A stretch of 64,000 bases of DNA, taken from NCBI RefSeq assembly GCF_900104725.1, contig NZ_LT629758.1:8394001-8458000 (forward strand). Reading direction: 5' to 3'. This document shows, in pieces, positions 50,543-59,061 of this stretch. The notes below the pieces were generated by a model. It saw only the letters and a list, made by a program, of their open reading frames with translations, did not search any database and was not told the origin of the DNA. Origin of the DNA: Actinoplanes derwentensis. Its GTDB lineage: Bacteria > Actinomycetota > Actinomycetes > Mycobacteriales > Micromonosporaceae. The translations under genes and the position numbers were made by a program. The stretch's first letter is position 1. Each line of letters begins with the position of its first letter.

Positions 50543-51862
50543 CTATCGGCCACCGATGGAAGGGCCGGGATCAATTCGCTGCTCCTGCGCTGGAAGCAAA
50601 ATTGGGTCCACCCCATTTTCGGTCTCCCATGGATTGTCCGGATCCCAGCGGAGCCGGTCGGCTTCTTCATTATCGCGGGCGGAGCGACGTTGTCCGGGGC
50701 GAGAAGCTCCGTCTTGGCCGATCATGCCGCCTACGGGGTTCGCCTTTTGTGTGCCTCGAGCTGAGGGCCCAGGTTGCCCGCCGCGGCCTGAGTTTGGACC
50801 GCCGAGGGCAGGACTTCCTCCGATGACATTTCCATGCGCGCCAGCAGTCCCGCGTGCGCCTGCAGGTCCCGGGGAAAGCGGTAATCCGCCGGTGGGAGTG
50901 CCATTGGTCGCCGGGTAGCGAGGGAGTGTGGTTGATGATGGTCCAGTTGACGGCGGAAAGTTGTACGGCCCAGGCGTGCTGGTGCTTGGCGGGATCGTTC
51001 CCGTTGGATTAGTAGGCGTTCCTGGAAGCCCAGGACTAGGCGAGCTCGGATTAGGTTTTGCTCCACCAAGGATCGGGCCGTGCGAGGGATTGTTGATCGT
51101 TGCCGGTTGCCCTGTTTTAGTGCGATCTGGAGTTGTTATTCCTCTTTGGTTATCTGGATGAGGGACAACTGAATTTGAAGGTCGCGTCCGGCTTGTCGTC
51201 CGACCGGAGGAAGCGGACGGTGTTGGCGTAGGGATGGCCATTCCGGAAATGCCTGGACTGACCGAGTCGACTTGATCGTCGCGCACGTGATTCGGAGAGT
51301 AGGGCCTCGGGTGAACGAGGGAAGTCTGGGCGGCGGCCAGTTCGGCGCTCAAGGACGTCATGATGACGGCTGCCTCTTGGCGCAGCTGTTCCTGGCGGCC
51401 GTTGGCTACCGGAGACTTTGGGGGCGTGTACTTGGTCGGCAGGTGTTGTAGGTCTTCCTCGTGCTTAGCGAGCAGCGTCGTGTTCGACGCGAACTCCTCC
51501 TGGAGGGGCTTCATGTTGCTTTTCGCGGAAGCCACTGCGGAGATCGCCGAGGAGAACGTCGTGTAGTTGGCGACCGAAGCCTCGTAGGTTTCGTTTAGGC
51601 TTTCGATCAACTGGTCGAGGCGCTCAACGTAGGCACGTGCGGCCTTGTTGCGCTCCGGCGGCCAGGCCTGGATCAGCTTGTCCTTGTAGGCCTCAACCCG
51701 AGTTCGGTGTATCAGGACGAGTTCGTATGACCGGCGCCAGCCGTCGACCGCAGGCTGGTAGGGGCCGCTCTCGTGACCGCTCACCATCTCCCACATGTAG
51801 GGAAGATCGCTGGACGACCAGTTGATGTCGCCGGCGAGTCCACTGTCGTCGTACCGGGCCAT
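50543..51862 (-). CDS. PPE/WXG100-like ESX substrate, cassette 3
   Basis: A 439-residue paralogue of the protein at 45718-47145. The helical hairpin (about 35-150) has Trp67 in AWPPERNKAARAYVERL; the middle is Pro/Ser/Thr/Gly-rich; the tail again reads DPDNPWETENG and IDPGPSIGGR, nearly identical to cassette 1 while the middle has diverged. That pattern suggests the tail is functionally constrained. The ATG overlaps the PE-like stop by one base. Base composition is notably AT-richer than the rest of the window. Confidence 0.78.
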   Translation of the reverse strand: MARYDDSGLAGDINWSSSDLPYMWEMVSGHESGPYQPAVDGWRRSYELVLIHRTRVEAYKDKLIQAWPPERNKAARAYVERLDQLIESLNETYEASVANYTTFSSAISAVASAKSNMKPLQEEFASNTTLLAKHEEDLQHLPTKYTPPKSPVANGRQEQLRQEAAVIMTSLSAELAAAQTSLVHPRPYSPNHVRDDQVDSVSPGISGMAIPTPTPSASSGRTTSRTRPSNSVVPHPDNQRGITTPDRTKTGQPATINNPSHGPILGGAKPNPSSPSPGLPGTPTNPTGTIPPSTSTPGPYNFPPSTGPSSTTLPRYPATNGTPTGGLPLSPGPAGARGTAGAHGNVIGGSPALGGPNSGRGGQPGPSARGTQKANPVGGMIGQDGASRPGQRRSARDNEEADRLRWDPDNPWETENGVDPILLPAQEQRIDPGPSIGGR

Positions 51863-52290
51863 CAGACCTCCCCGGGATGGTAGGTCGTGTCAGCAGCGAC
51901 ACCGGGGTCTTTGAATGCGGCCTCGACGTCAGAGACCTTGGCGCGTGAGAAGGCATCTGATCCGCGATATTGCGCGCTGATCGCCTCGGCCGACGTAGCG
52001 AACCGGTATGTGCCGTCGATGTAGCCGTCGACGTTCTGTTGGGTTGCGTCCTGGGCCTGTTGGTGTGCGTACAGGAACAGGTGCAGGTTGTAGAACCCGC
52101 CGCCGGACGGCAGTGTGGCGAACATGGCTTCAACCGCGGCGTCCGCGTGTGGCATGTAGTTGTCGACCAGGTCTGCTTTTAGGCCGGCGGCGAACTCCTC
52201 CATGGCTGCGATGTCCGCTTCAATCCCATTGATGCTACTGAGATCGTAATTGTCGACTGAACTCCGATATGCGGGCCCGTCCACCGGCAT
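51862..52290 (-). CDS. PE/WXG100-like ESX partner protein, cassette 3
   Basis: A 142-residue paralogue of the protein at 47145-47669. Shared features are NGIEADIAAMEEFA, FYNLHLFLYAHQQAQDATQQ, GYIDGTYRFA and the YxxxD signal (Tyr108-Asp112, YRGSDAFSRAKV). It lacks the long Gly/Thr tail of cassette 1. The ATG at 52290 is preceded by GGAGG at eight bases; upstream codons (GTG at 52311) are possible but less well placed. It is the first gene of cassette 3, downstream of a diverged copy of the ESX leader. Confidence 0.75.
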   Translation of the reverse strand: MPVDGPAYRSSVDNYDLSSINGIEADIAAMEEFAAGLKADLVDNYMPHADAAVEAMFATLPSGGGFYNLHLFLYAHQQAQDATQQNVDGYIDGTYRFATSAEAISAQYRGSDAFSRAKVSDVEAAFKDPGVAADTTYHPGEV

Positions 52291-52399
52291 CGGCGCTACC
52301 TCCATCGACACTCAACGAATGACCCTGAAAGGTTAGCGAATCGCGGCCTCGGCTTCTGCCCCCTGTGGATGACGCGATGGTGCCGCTGTGGATGGCTCC

Positions 52400-52597
52400 T
52401 CAGCGGGGGAGGCTTGAGGTTCGCCAGCTGCTCGGGGTGGTTGTTGGGAGGGCGGAACGCATCCATTCTGAGGCGGGTTGCGGTGGTGTGGGGTGATTGA
52501 CCGAAGTAGATCGAGATGCCAGGATGGCGGCCAGTGCGGCCAACTCATGATCGTCTAGGCTTCCGCGTACGACGCTGACCAGCGGTTCCGCTTTCAT
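52400..52597 (-). CDS. accE: Acyl-CoA carboxylase epsilon subunit
   Basis: A 65-residue protein matching the small actinobacterial epsilon subunit. The N-terminus PLVSVVRGSLDDHELAALAAIL is the interaction helix with the typical VVRG and ELAAL motif; the C-terminus SEWMRSALPTTTPSSWRTSSLPR in outline has the two Trp residues (SEW, SSWRT) and ends SLPR like other AccE proteins. Epsilon stabilises the alpha-beta carboxylase. In mycobacteria accE5 directly follows accD5; here it lies alone, about 4.8 kb from accD, between the ESX array and the large kinase. The ATG at 52597 is used; a frame upstream adds 21 residues without support. Confidence 0.82.
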   Translation of the reverse strand: MKAEPLVSVVRGSLDDHELAALAAILASRSTSVNHPTPPQPASEWMRSALPTTTPSSWRTSSLPR

Positions 52598-52698
52598 CAG
52601 CCGAGCGTACGACGCACCGCCGGAGATCCGGTGACACGTGTCCCACACTCGGCTGATCAATTCGCGGCCGCTCGACAGAACCAGGTATTTTCTGCGTG

Positions 52699-55600
52699 AT
52701 GTCTTCTTCTCCCCCTCCCGTGGTCGCTGATCGGTACCGGCTCGTTGCGCCGCTCGGTCAAGGCGGGATGGGTCGTGTCTGGCGAGCGACCGATGTCGTC
52801 CTGCACCGGGAAGTGGCGATCAAGGAGCTCGTGCCGCCGCCGGGGCTGACGCCCAGTGAGCGGCAGGAGATGCGCGAGCGCTCTCTCCGTGAAGCGCGCG
52901 CCATCGCCCGGCTCAACAACGTCAACGTGGTGCGCGTCTTCGACGTGCTCAGCACGGACGCCGATCCCTGGATCGTGATGGAGTACGTTCCGTCGCGCTC
53001 GCTTCAGGACGTTCTGGCGCAGGACGGGCCGTTCAACGCGCTGCGTACCGCCGAGATCGGCCTTGGTGTGCTGAACGCGCTGCGTGCGGCACACCGCAAC
53101 GGTGTCGTCCACCGGGACGTCAAGCCGGGCAACGTGCTGATGGGCGCCGACGGTCGTGTGGTCCTCACCGACTTCGGCCTGGCCACGGTGCCGGGCGACC
53201 CCAACGTGACCCGGACGGGCCTGGTGCTGGGCTCGCCCGCCTACATCGCTCCGGAGCGCGCCCGGGACGGCACGGCCGGTCCGGCCGCCGACCTGTGGTC
53301 GCTGGGCGCCACGCTGTACGCCGCGGTCGAGGGCCAGTCGCCGTTCGCGCGCCCATCGGCGATCGCGACGCTGGCCGCTCTGGCTACTGAGAACGTGCCG
53401 GTCGCCCGGAACGGCGGCCCGCTCAAACCGGTGCTCAACGGCCTGTTGCGCAAGGACCCGGCGCACCGGATCAACGCTGAGGAAGCCGACCGGCTGCTGT
53501 CGCGCGCGGCCGGCCGACGATCCAAGATTACGTTCCCGATGAGCCCGACGATGCGCCGTCCGGGTGCTGGCCGGGAGCGTCCGTCGCTACCGAGCGGCCC
53601 CGGTGGCCCGCCGGTTCTGCCCGGTGCCGGTTGGGCGACGGCCACCGGTTCCGCCCCGGTCGTGCCGAACCCCCGCCCGCCTGTCGCGCAGCCGCCCGCC
53701 GCCGACGGCCGCCCGCCGCACTTCGCGCAGGGCAAGGCCCAGGTGGCACCGGAGGCGCCGCGGCGCCCGGTGAAGCCCCTCGACGCGACGCGGCTCGACA
53801 CCCCGCCGGTCAAAGACGAGGTCAAACCCGTTTCCGGTGGTACGGGTAACGCCCCCGCCCGCCACCCCGGCCAACTGCCTCGTCCTGTCTCCGGCCCGGG
53901 TCAGCAGTCTCGTCCCGCCCCCGGTCAACTTCCCCCGGCCCAGGGGCAGTTCCCGCCCGGCCAGGGTCATTTTCCGCCGGCCCCGGAGCGGCGCGCCACC
54001 GGCCGTTCGACGGTGAGCCGCTCGCCCCTCGACCGTCCGTCTGCAGGTCAGCCGTCTGCAGGTCAGTCGCCGATTGACCGGCCGGTCGGCGGCCAGCCGC
54101 CAGCTGACCGTCCGTTCGCGGGTCAGTCACCAGCTGCTGGTCAGTCGCCGTTGGACCGGCCGTTCGCGGGTCAGTCGCCGGTGGATCGGCCGTCCGCCGG
54201 TCGGCCTTCGCTACCGATGCCGTCCGCGGGTGGGAAACCGGTGGAGGTACCGCAGAGCGCGGGGGGCAGCGCGGCTCCCACCAATGCGTTGCGTACCGGT
54301 TTCACCGCTGCCGACGTGGTCGCCAACCGGAAGAAGCAGGCGGCTCCCGAGCACGAGCGTTCGCTGGCGCAGGCTACTTCAGGTTTCCCGATAGTCACGC
54401 CACGTAATGCTCCGGCTGCCGAACCGTCCGCTGAGGACGCAAAGGCGCCAGGCGAGACGAAGAACACACCGCTGGATTCTGAGCCGAGCGCGACGGCCGC
54501 ACCGCAGGTTGCGCCTGAGGCGAAAACGGAACCCGCGACGACGCCTGAGCTCGCCGCGTCGCCGGAGCCCACCACGTCGCCGAAGTCCGCATCGCCGAAG
54601 TCCGTGGCCGCCGAGGACAAGGCCGAGGACAAGGCCGAGGACAAGGCCGAGGACAAGGCCGAGGACAAGGGCACGCCGACCGTCGAGGAGCAGGCGCGGA
54701 AGGCCGCTGAAGCATTTGCGGAAGTAGCTGCGGAGACTTCGGCGGCGAAGGCCGCCGAAGCCGCGAAGCCGGAGGGCGAGTCCGACGGCAAGGCCTCGGT
54801 CACGACTTCCCCGACGAAGCCAGCCGAGGCGCCGGAGCTGACCGAGGCGCCGGAGTTGACCGAGACGTCGAAGGCGGCCGAGGCGCCGGAGCTGACCGAG
54901 ACATCGAAGTCGGCTGAGATGCCGAAGGTGGCAGAGGCGTCGCAAGCGACCGAGGTGCCGGAGGTGGCAGAGGCTTCGCAATCAACGGAGACGCCGCAAC
55001 CGGCCGAGTCGGCGAAGACCGCCGAGCCTGTCGGTTCACCCGAGCCGGTCACGTCGCTGGCCGCCGTCGCGGCGCAGACTGGCGTCGCATCGTCGGCGCA
55101 GGTCGAGCCCTCGAAATCGGCTGAGCCGGCCGAGGCGCCGAAACCTGCCGATCCGGTGGAGCCGCCTCTGGCGGAGGAGAAGACTTCCCTGCTGGCGCCA
55201 ATGGCGACAGCTGAGGAGAAGACGTCGATGCTCGCTCCGACGGCAAGGGCCGAAGAGCGCGCGGCGATGCAGTCGGCAGCTGACGACCGAAGGACGGCGC
55301 AGTCGTCGGCCGAGGATCGGACGACGATGCTGTCGGCTGCTGACGACCGGACGGTGATGCAGCCGGCTGCTGACGACCGGACGACGATGCTGTCGCCGGC
55401 CGAAGGCCGAAGGGCTACGCAATCGGCGGCTGAAGATCGAACGACGATGCTGTCGCCTCCGGAGGATCGGACGACGATGTTGTCCCGGCCTCCGGTGGAT
55501 GACGACCGCACGTCGGTGGTCAGCATGCCTCCGCGTCGCCGGATCGTGACGAGCAACCCGGAGCCGCAGCCCGCCGGTGGCGGAGCCGGTGGATTCAACC

Positions 55601-56310
55601 GGCCGAACCGTCCGGCGTGGACGCCGATGCAGTTGCGCCCGGCGGCCCGCCGCGGTGGCGTGACCATCTTCGGCACCACCCTGACCCGTCGGCAGGCGGT
55701 GATCGGCCTGGGCATCGTGCTGACGTTCGTGCTGCTCGTCGGCATCATCCTGGTGCAGGCGTTCGGCAACGAGGAGTCCGGCGGCGACACGCCGGTCGCG
55801 CAGGGCGGCGCCGCCTCGGCAGCCCCGGCCCAGTCCGGCGGCGGCAAGGCGCCCTCGGGCACGTCGTCGAGTAAGCCCTCGGCGTCCAGTTCGCCAGCCG
55901 CCGCAGCGGTTCCGGACGGCTGGCGCACCCAGAGGTTCTCCGGTTTGAGCTTTCCGGTCCCGGACAGCGCGTCGAGTTCCGGCGGCGGCAACAACACGAC
56001 CCTCAGCTGGGGGAAGGGCCGCCAGTTCCGTATCGACGTGGTGCCCGGCAAGATCGATCCGATCGAGTACCTGAACAGTGACGGCAACACCGGCAGCAAC
56101 AAGGTCGGTCCCACTTCGGTCGACTTCAACGGCAAGAAGGCCGCCGACCTGGAGTACGACCGGGGCAGCGGCTACCGGCAGCACGTGGTGCGGCGGGTCG
56201 TCAACAACGGCGGCAACACGTATGTGCTGACGTGGTACACCGAGTCGAAGGACTGGGACGCCGGGCAGTCGGACATCGAAGTGATCTGGGCGAACTTCAC
56301 ATTCAAGTAA
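52699..56310 (+). CDS. Large membrane Ser/Thr protein kinase with repeat-rich linker
   Basis: A 1203-residue kinase. The domain at about 10-270 has LGQGGMGRVW, VAIKELVPPPG, catalytic HRDVKPGNVL (139-148), DFGLA and APERARDG. It is followed by a 730-residue disordered linker with Gly/Pro/Ser/Asp-Arg-Pro repeats (about 430-520), five copies of AEDK (638-657) and eleven copies of a decapeptide containing D/E-R-T-T-M-L (about 840-944). A single membrane helix lies at about 1000-1022, then a 180-residue extracellular domain opening VPDGWRTQRFSG, comparable with that of the other kinase (30913-32874). ATG 52699 is used; a GTG precedes it by one codon. Confidence 0.9.
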   Translation: MSSSPPPVVADRYRLVAPLGQGGMGRVWRATDVVLHREVAIKELVPPPGLTPSERQEMRERSLREARAIARLNNVNVVRVFDVLSTDADPWIVMEYVPSRSLQDVLAQDGPFNALRTAEIGLGVLNALRAAHRNGVVHRDVKPGNVLMGADGRVVLTDFGLATVPGDPNVTRTGLVLGSPAYIAPERARDGTAGPAADLWSLGATLYAAVEGQSPFARPSAIATLAALATENVPVARNGGPLKPVLNGLLRKDPAHRINAEEADRLLSRAAGRRSKITFPMSPTMRRPGAGRERPSLPSGPGGPPVLPGAGWATATGSAPVVPNPRPPVAQPPAADGRPPHFAQGKAQVAPEAPRRPVKPLDATRLDTPPVKDEVKPVSGGTGNAPARHPGQLPRPVSGPGQQSRPAPGQLPPAQGQFPPGQGHFPPAPERRATGRSTVSRSPLDRPSAGQPSAGQSPIDRPVGGQPPADRPFAGQSPAAGQSPLDRPFAGQSPVDRPSAGRPSLPMPSAGGKPVEVPQSAGGSAAPTNALRTGFTAADVVANRKKQAAPEHERSLAQATSGFPIVTPRNAPAAEPSAEDAKAPGETKNTPLDSEPSATAAPQVAPEAKTEPATTPELAASPEPTTSPKSASPKSVAAEDKAEDKAEDKAEDKAEDKGTPTVEEQARKAAEAFAEVAAETSAAKAAEAAKPEGESDGKASVTTSPTKPAEAPELTEAPELTETSKAAEAPELTETSKSAEMPKVAEASQATEVPEVAEASQSTETPQPAESAKTAEPVGSPEPVTSLAAVAAQTGVASSAQVEPSKSAEPAEAPKPADPVEPPLAEEKTSLLAPMATAEEKTSMLAPTARAEERAAMQSAADDRRTAQSSAEDRTTMLSAADDRTVMQPAADDRTTMLSPAEGRRATQSAAEDRTTMLSPPEDRTTMLSRPPVDDDRTSVVSMPPRRRIVTSNPEPQPAGGGAGGFNRPNRPAWTPMQLRPAARRGGVTIFGTTLTRRQAVIGLGIVLTFVLLVGIILVQAFGNEESGGDTPVAQGGAASAAPAQSGGGKAPSGTSSSKPSASSSPAAAAVPDGWRTQRFSGLSFPVPDSASSSGGGNNTTLSWGKGRQFRIDVVPGKIDPIEYLNSDGNTGSNKVGPTSVDFNGKKAADLEYDRGSGYRQHVVRRVVNNGGNTYVLTWYTESKDWDAGQSDIEVIWANFTFK
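54610..54669 (+). repeat. 12-base tandem repeat encoding AEDK, five copies
   Basis: GCCGAGGACAAG repeats five times without change (54610-54669), in frame, inside the kinase linker. Perfect DNA identity suggests recent slippage. Copy number is likely to vary between strains. Confidence 0.9.
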
Positions 56311-56379
56311 GTGATCACCTCCATGCGTGAGTTCCTGATGACTGGGGTAGCTATCCAGAGTCACGGATGGAGGTACGAC

Positions 56380-56598
56380 ATGAACTACCGACGGTACGAC
56401 GTGAAGCCCAAGATCGCCCTGTGGATGCTGGTTGCGGTCGCTGACGTCGCGATCATCGTGGCGTCTGCTGGACTACTCACCGTGGTGCTGATCCTGACTG
56501 CTCTCGCGGTGATCGCCGCGGGTGGTGTGCTCGCCGCCCGGACGTTCGCCGGCCGTGAGCCGGAGCCCGCCAAGGTCGTGCTGCGCAGACGCGCGTAG
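56380..56598 (+). CDS. Small membrane protein
   Basis: A 72-residue protein with two predicted membrane helices (about 10-28 and 31-50), ending in a basic tail (VVLRRRA). It starts MNYRRYDVKPKIALWML; GGAGG lies six bases before the ATG at 56380. Family unknown. It sits about 70 bases after the large kinase, same strand, and could be co-transcribed with it and with the M50-like gene. Confidence 0.65.
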   Translation: MNYRRYDVKPKIALWMLVAVADVAIIVASAGLLTVVLILTALAVIAAGGVLAARTFAGREPEPAKVVLRRRA

Positions 56599-56640
56599 CG
56601 AAAGCAGACGCGCATAGCGGAATCGGCTACAGTCCCCGGC

Positions 56641-57381
56641 GTGTCGATCGAAGGTGTGACTGACCTGTGGGACCAGTTGTTCGGTGCTCAGCCCGACCCT
56701 CCGGGGATGCTGGTTCTGCTCACGGCGCTTGCCGGTTTTCTGGCGGTGGCGATCCGCCCGGTGTGGCGGGTGGCCCGTAACGCGGTCACGATCGCCCACG
56801 AGGGCGGCCACGCGCTGATCGCGCTGTTGACCGGGCGAAAGCTGAAAGGCATCCGCCTCGAGTTCGACACGTCCGGCTTGACGCTCTCGTCCGGCCGCCC
56901 GACCGGGCTCGGCATGATCCTCACGCTGCTCTTCGGCTACATCGCGCCGTCGCTGGTGGGTGTGCTGGGTGCGTGGCTGCTCGGCGGCAACCGGATCACG
57001 CTGCTGTTGTGGCTCGCGGTGGTGCTCCTGCTGCTCATGCTGATCAACATCCGGAACCTGTTCGGTGTGGTGTCGCTGCTGATCACCGGCGCGATCGTGT
57101 TCGCCGTGTCCTGGTTCGCCGAGCCTCAGACGCAGGCTGCTTTCGCGTACGCGGGCGTCTGGTTCCTGCTCTTCGGTGGTGTCCGCCCGGTCTTCGAGCT
57201 GCAGAGTCTGCGCAGCCGGGGCCGGATGCGCGATTCGGACGCCGACCAGTTGGCGCGGCTGACTCACCTGCCGGCGCTGTTCTGGGTCGGCGTCTTCCTC
57301 GTCATCAACCTGTTCGCCGTGGTGACCGGCGCCTTCCTGCTGGCCGGCCAGTGGCTGTCCGAGGCGTTGGCGATCCTTTAG
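56641..57381 (+). CDS. M50-like intramembrane zinc metalloprotease
   Basis: A 246-residue integral membrane protein with the zinc motif HEGGHAL (HExxH, about residues 57-61) within a helix, as in site-2 protease relatives; about six further helices follow. In this actinobacterial M50 branch the second zinc ligand motif (NxxPxxxLDG) is not evident; a region [11 protein letters not shown] may substitute. No PDZ domain. It starts at GTG 56641, just past the small membrane protein, and its stop overlaps the end of convergent accD by four bases. Possible partner in envelope stress or sigma-factor release; inference only. Confidence 0.75.
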   Translation: MSIEGVTDLWDQLFGAQPDPPGMLVLLTALAGFLAVAIRPVWRVARNAVTIAHEGGHALIALLTGRKLKGIRLEFDTSGLTLSSGRPTGLGMILTLLFGYIAPSLVGVLGAWLLGGNRITLLLWLAVVLLLLMLINIRNLFGVVSLLITGAIVFAVSWFAEPQTQAAFAYAGVWFLLFGGVRPVFELQSLRSRGRMRDSDADQLARLTHLPALFWVGVFLVINLFAVVTGAFLLAGQWLSEALAIL

Positions 57382-58952
57382 AGCGGGATGTTGCCGTGCT
57401 TCTTCGGCGGCAGGGTCTCCCGTTTGGTGCGGAGCATGCGCAGTGCTTTCGTCACCTGGACCCGGGTCTGTGATGGTTGGATGACCGCGTCGACGTAACC
57501 GCGTTCGGCAGCGATGTACGGGTTGGCGAGGGTGTCCTCGTACTCCCGGATCAGTTCGGTCCGGCGTTCGGCGGGATCGTCGGCGGAGGCGAGTTCGGCC
57601 CGGTAGAGGATGTTGACGGCGCCCTGGGCGCCCATCACGGCGATCTGTGCGGTGGGCCAGGCGAAGTTGACGTCGGCGCCGAGGTGCTTGGAGCCCATCA
57701 CGTCGTACGCCCCGCCGTAGGCCTTCCGCGTGATCACGGTCACTTTCGGGACCGTGGCTTCGGCGTACGCATAAATCAGTTTTGCGCCCCTCCTGATGAT
57801 GCCGTCCCACTCCTGTCCGGTTCCGGGCAGGAAGCCGGGAACGTCCACGAAGGTCAGCACCGGGATGTTGAAGGCGTCGCAGGTGCGCACGAACCGGGCC
57901 GCCTTCTCCGACGCCGCGATGTCGAGGGTCCCGGCCATGCTCATCGGCTGGTTGGCGACGACGCCGACCGGCCGGCCCTCGACCCGCCCGAACCCGACCA
58001 CGATGTTCTGCGCGTAGAGCTGCTGGACTTCCAGGAACTCGTCGACGACCGTCTCGACGACCTTCTTGATGTCGTACGGCTGGTTCGGTGAATCGGGGAT
58101 CAGCGTGTCCAACTCGAGGTCATCCGCGCTGTCCCCGGAAGAGTCGAAGAAGACCGGTTCGTCCAGGTTGTTGCTCGGCAGGTAGGAGAGCAGCGCCCGG
58201 ACGTACTCGATCGCGTCCTCTTCGTCGTCGGCCAGGTAGTGCGCGTTGCCACTGCGGGTGTTGTGGGTGCGCGCCCCGCCCAGTTCCTCCATGCCGACCT
58301 CTTCACCGGTGACCGTCTTGATCACGTCTGGTCCGGTGATGAACATGTGCGACGTCTGGTCGACCATGACGGTGAAGTCGGTGATCGCGGGGGAGTAGAC
58401 GGCGCCACCCGCGCACGGCCCCATGATCAGCGAGATCTGTGGGATGACACCGCTGGCCCGGACGTTGCGGAAGAAGATGTCGGCGTAGAGCCCGAGCGCG
58501 ACCACACCCTCCTGGATGCGGGCGCCGCCGGAGTCGTTGATGCCGATGATCGGGCAGCCGATCTTCATGGCCAGGTCGAGCACTTTGACGATCTTCTCGC
58601 CGAAGACCTCGCCGAGGGAGCCGCCGAAGACCGTGAAGTCCTGGGAGAAGACGCAGACCTGCCGGCCGTCGACGGTGCCGTACCCGGTCACCACGCCATC
58701 GCCGTACGGCCGGTTCCGCTCCAGGCCGAAGGCGGTGGACCGGTGCCGGGCCAGCTCGTCCAGCTCGACGAACGAGTCCTTGTCGAGGAGTAGCTCGATG
58801 CGTTCGCGAGCGGTCTTCTTGCCGCGGGCGTGCTGCTTCTCGATGGCGCGGGCGGAGCCGGAGTGCACCGCTTCATCGGTCCGGCGGGCGTGATCAGCGA
58901 GCTTGCCAGCAGTGGTGTGGATGTCGGGCTGCGTTGTCACGGTGATCTCCAC
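57378..58952 (-). CDS. accD: Acyl-CoA carboxylase beta subunit (carboxyltransferase)
   Basis: A 524-residue carboxyltransferase of the AccD5/PccB type. It has the N-terminal [16 protein letters not shown], the oxyanion [13 protein letters not shown] region, [31 protein letters not shown] with the carboxybiotin site, and [19 protein letters not shown]. It transfers CO2 from biotin to propionyl- or acetyl-CoA with accA3 as alpha partner and accE as stabiliser, making methylmalonyl- or malonyl-CoA. Which acyl-CoA is favoured cannot be read from sequence without the known Asp/Ile specificity residue alignment. Gene order accD-accE-maf-accA is kept on the minus strand, with foreign-looking genes in between. 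Confidence 0.93.
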   Translation of the reverse strand: MEITVTTQPDIHTTAGKLADHARRTDEAVHSGSARAIEKQHARGKKTARERIELLLDKDSFVELDELARHRSTAFGLERNRPYGDGVVTGYGTVDGRQVCVFSQDFTVFGGSLGEVFGEKIVKVLDLAMKIGCPIIGINDSGGARIQEGVVALGLYADIFFRNVRASGVIPQISLIMGPCAGGAVYSPAITDFTVMVDQTSHMFITGPDVIKTVTGEEVGMEELGGARTHNTRSGNAHYLADDEEDAIEYVRALLSYLPSNNLDEPVFFDSSGDSADDLELDTLIPDSPNQPYDIKKVVETVVDEFLEVQQLYAQNIVVGFGRVEGRPVGVVANQPMSMAGTLDIAASEKAARFVRTCDAFNIPVLTFVDVPGFLPGTGQEWDGIIRRGAKLIYAYAEATVPKVTVITRKAYGGAYDVMGSKHLGADVNFAWPTAQIAVMGAQGAVNILYRAELASADDPAERRTELIREYEDTLANPYIAAERGYVDAVIQPSQTRVQVTKALRMLRTKRETLPPKKHGNIPL

Positions 58953-59061
58953 GCTCTGAAAGCGGCCAAGTGTTCGTTCAGGCTAGCGAATTCGATATCG
59001 CACAGGGCGGGCGTCGCTACGTGCGCGTTTCATACCTAATGCCCCATTCGTTACAACCGTC

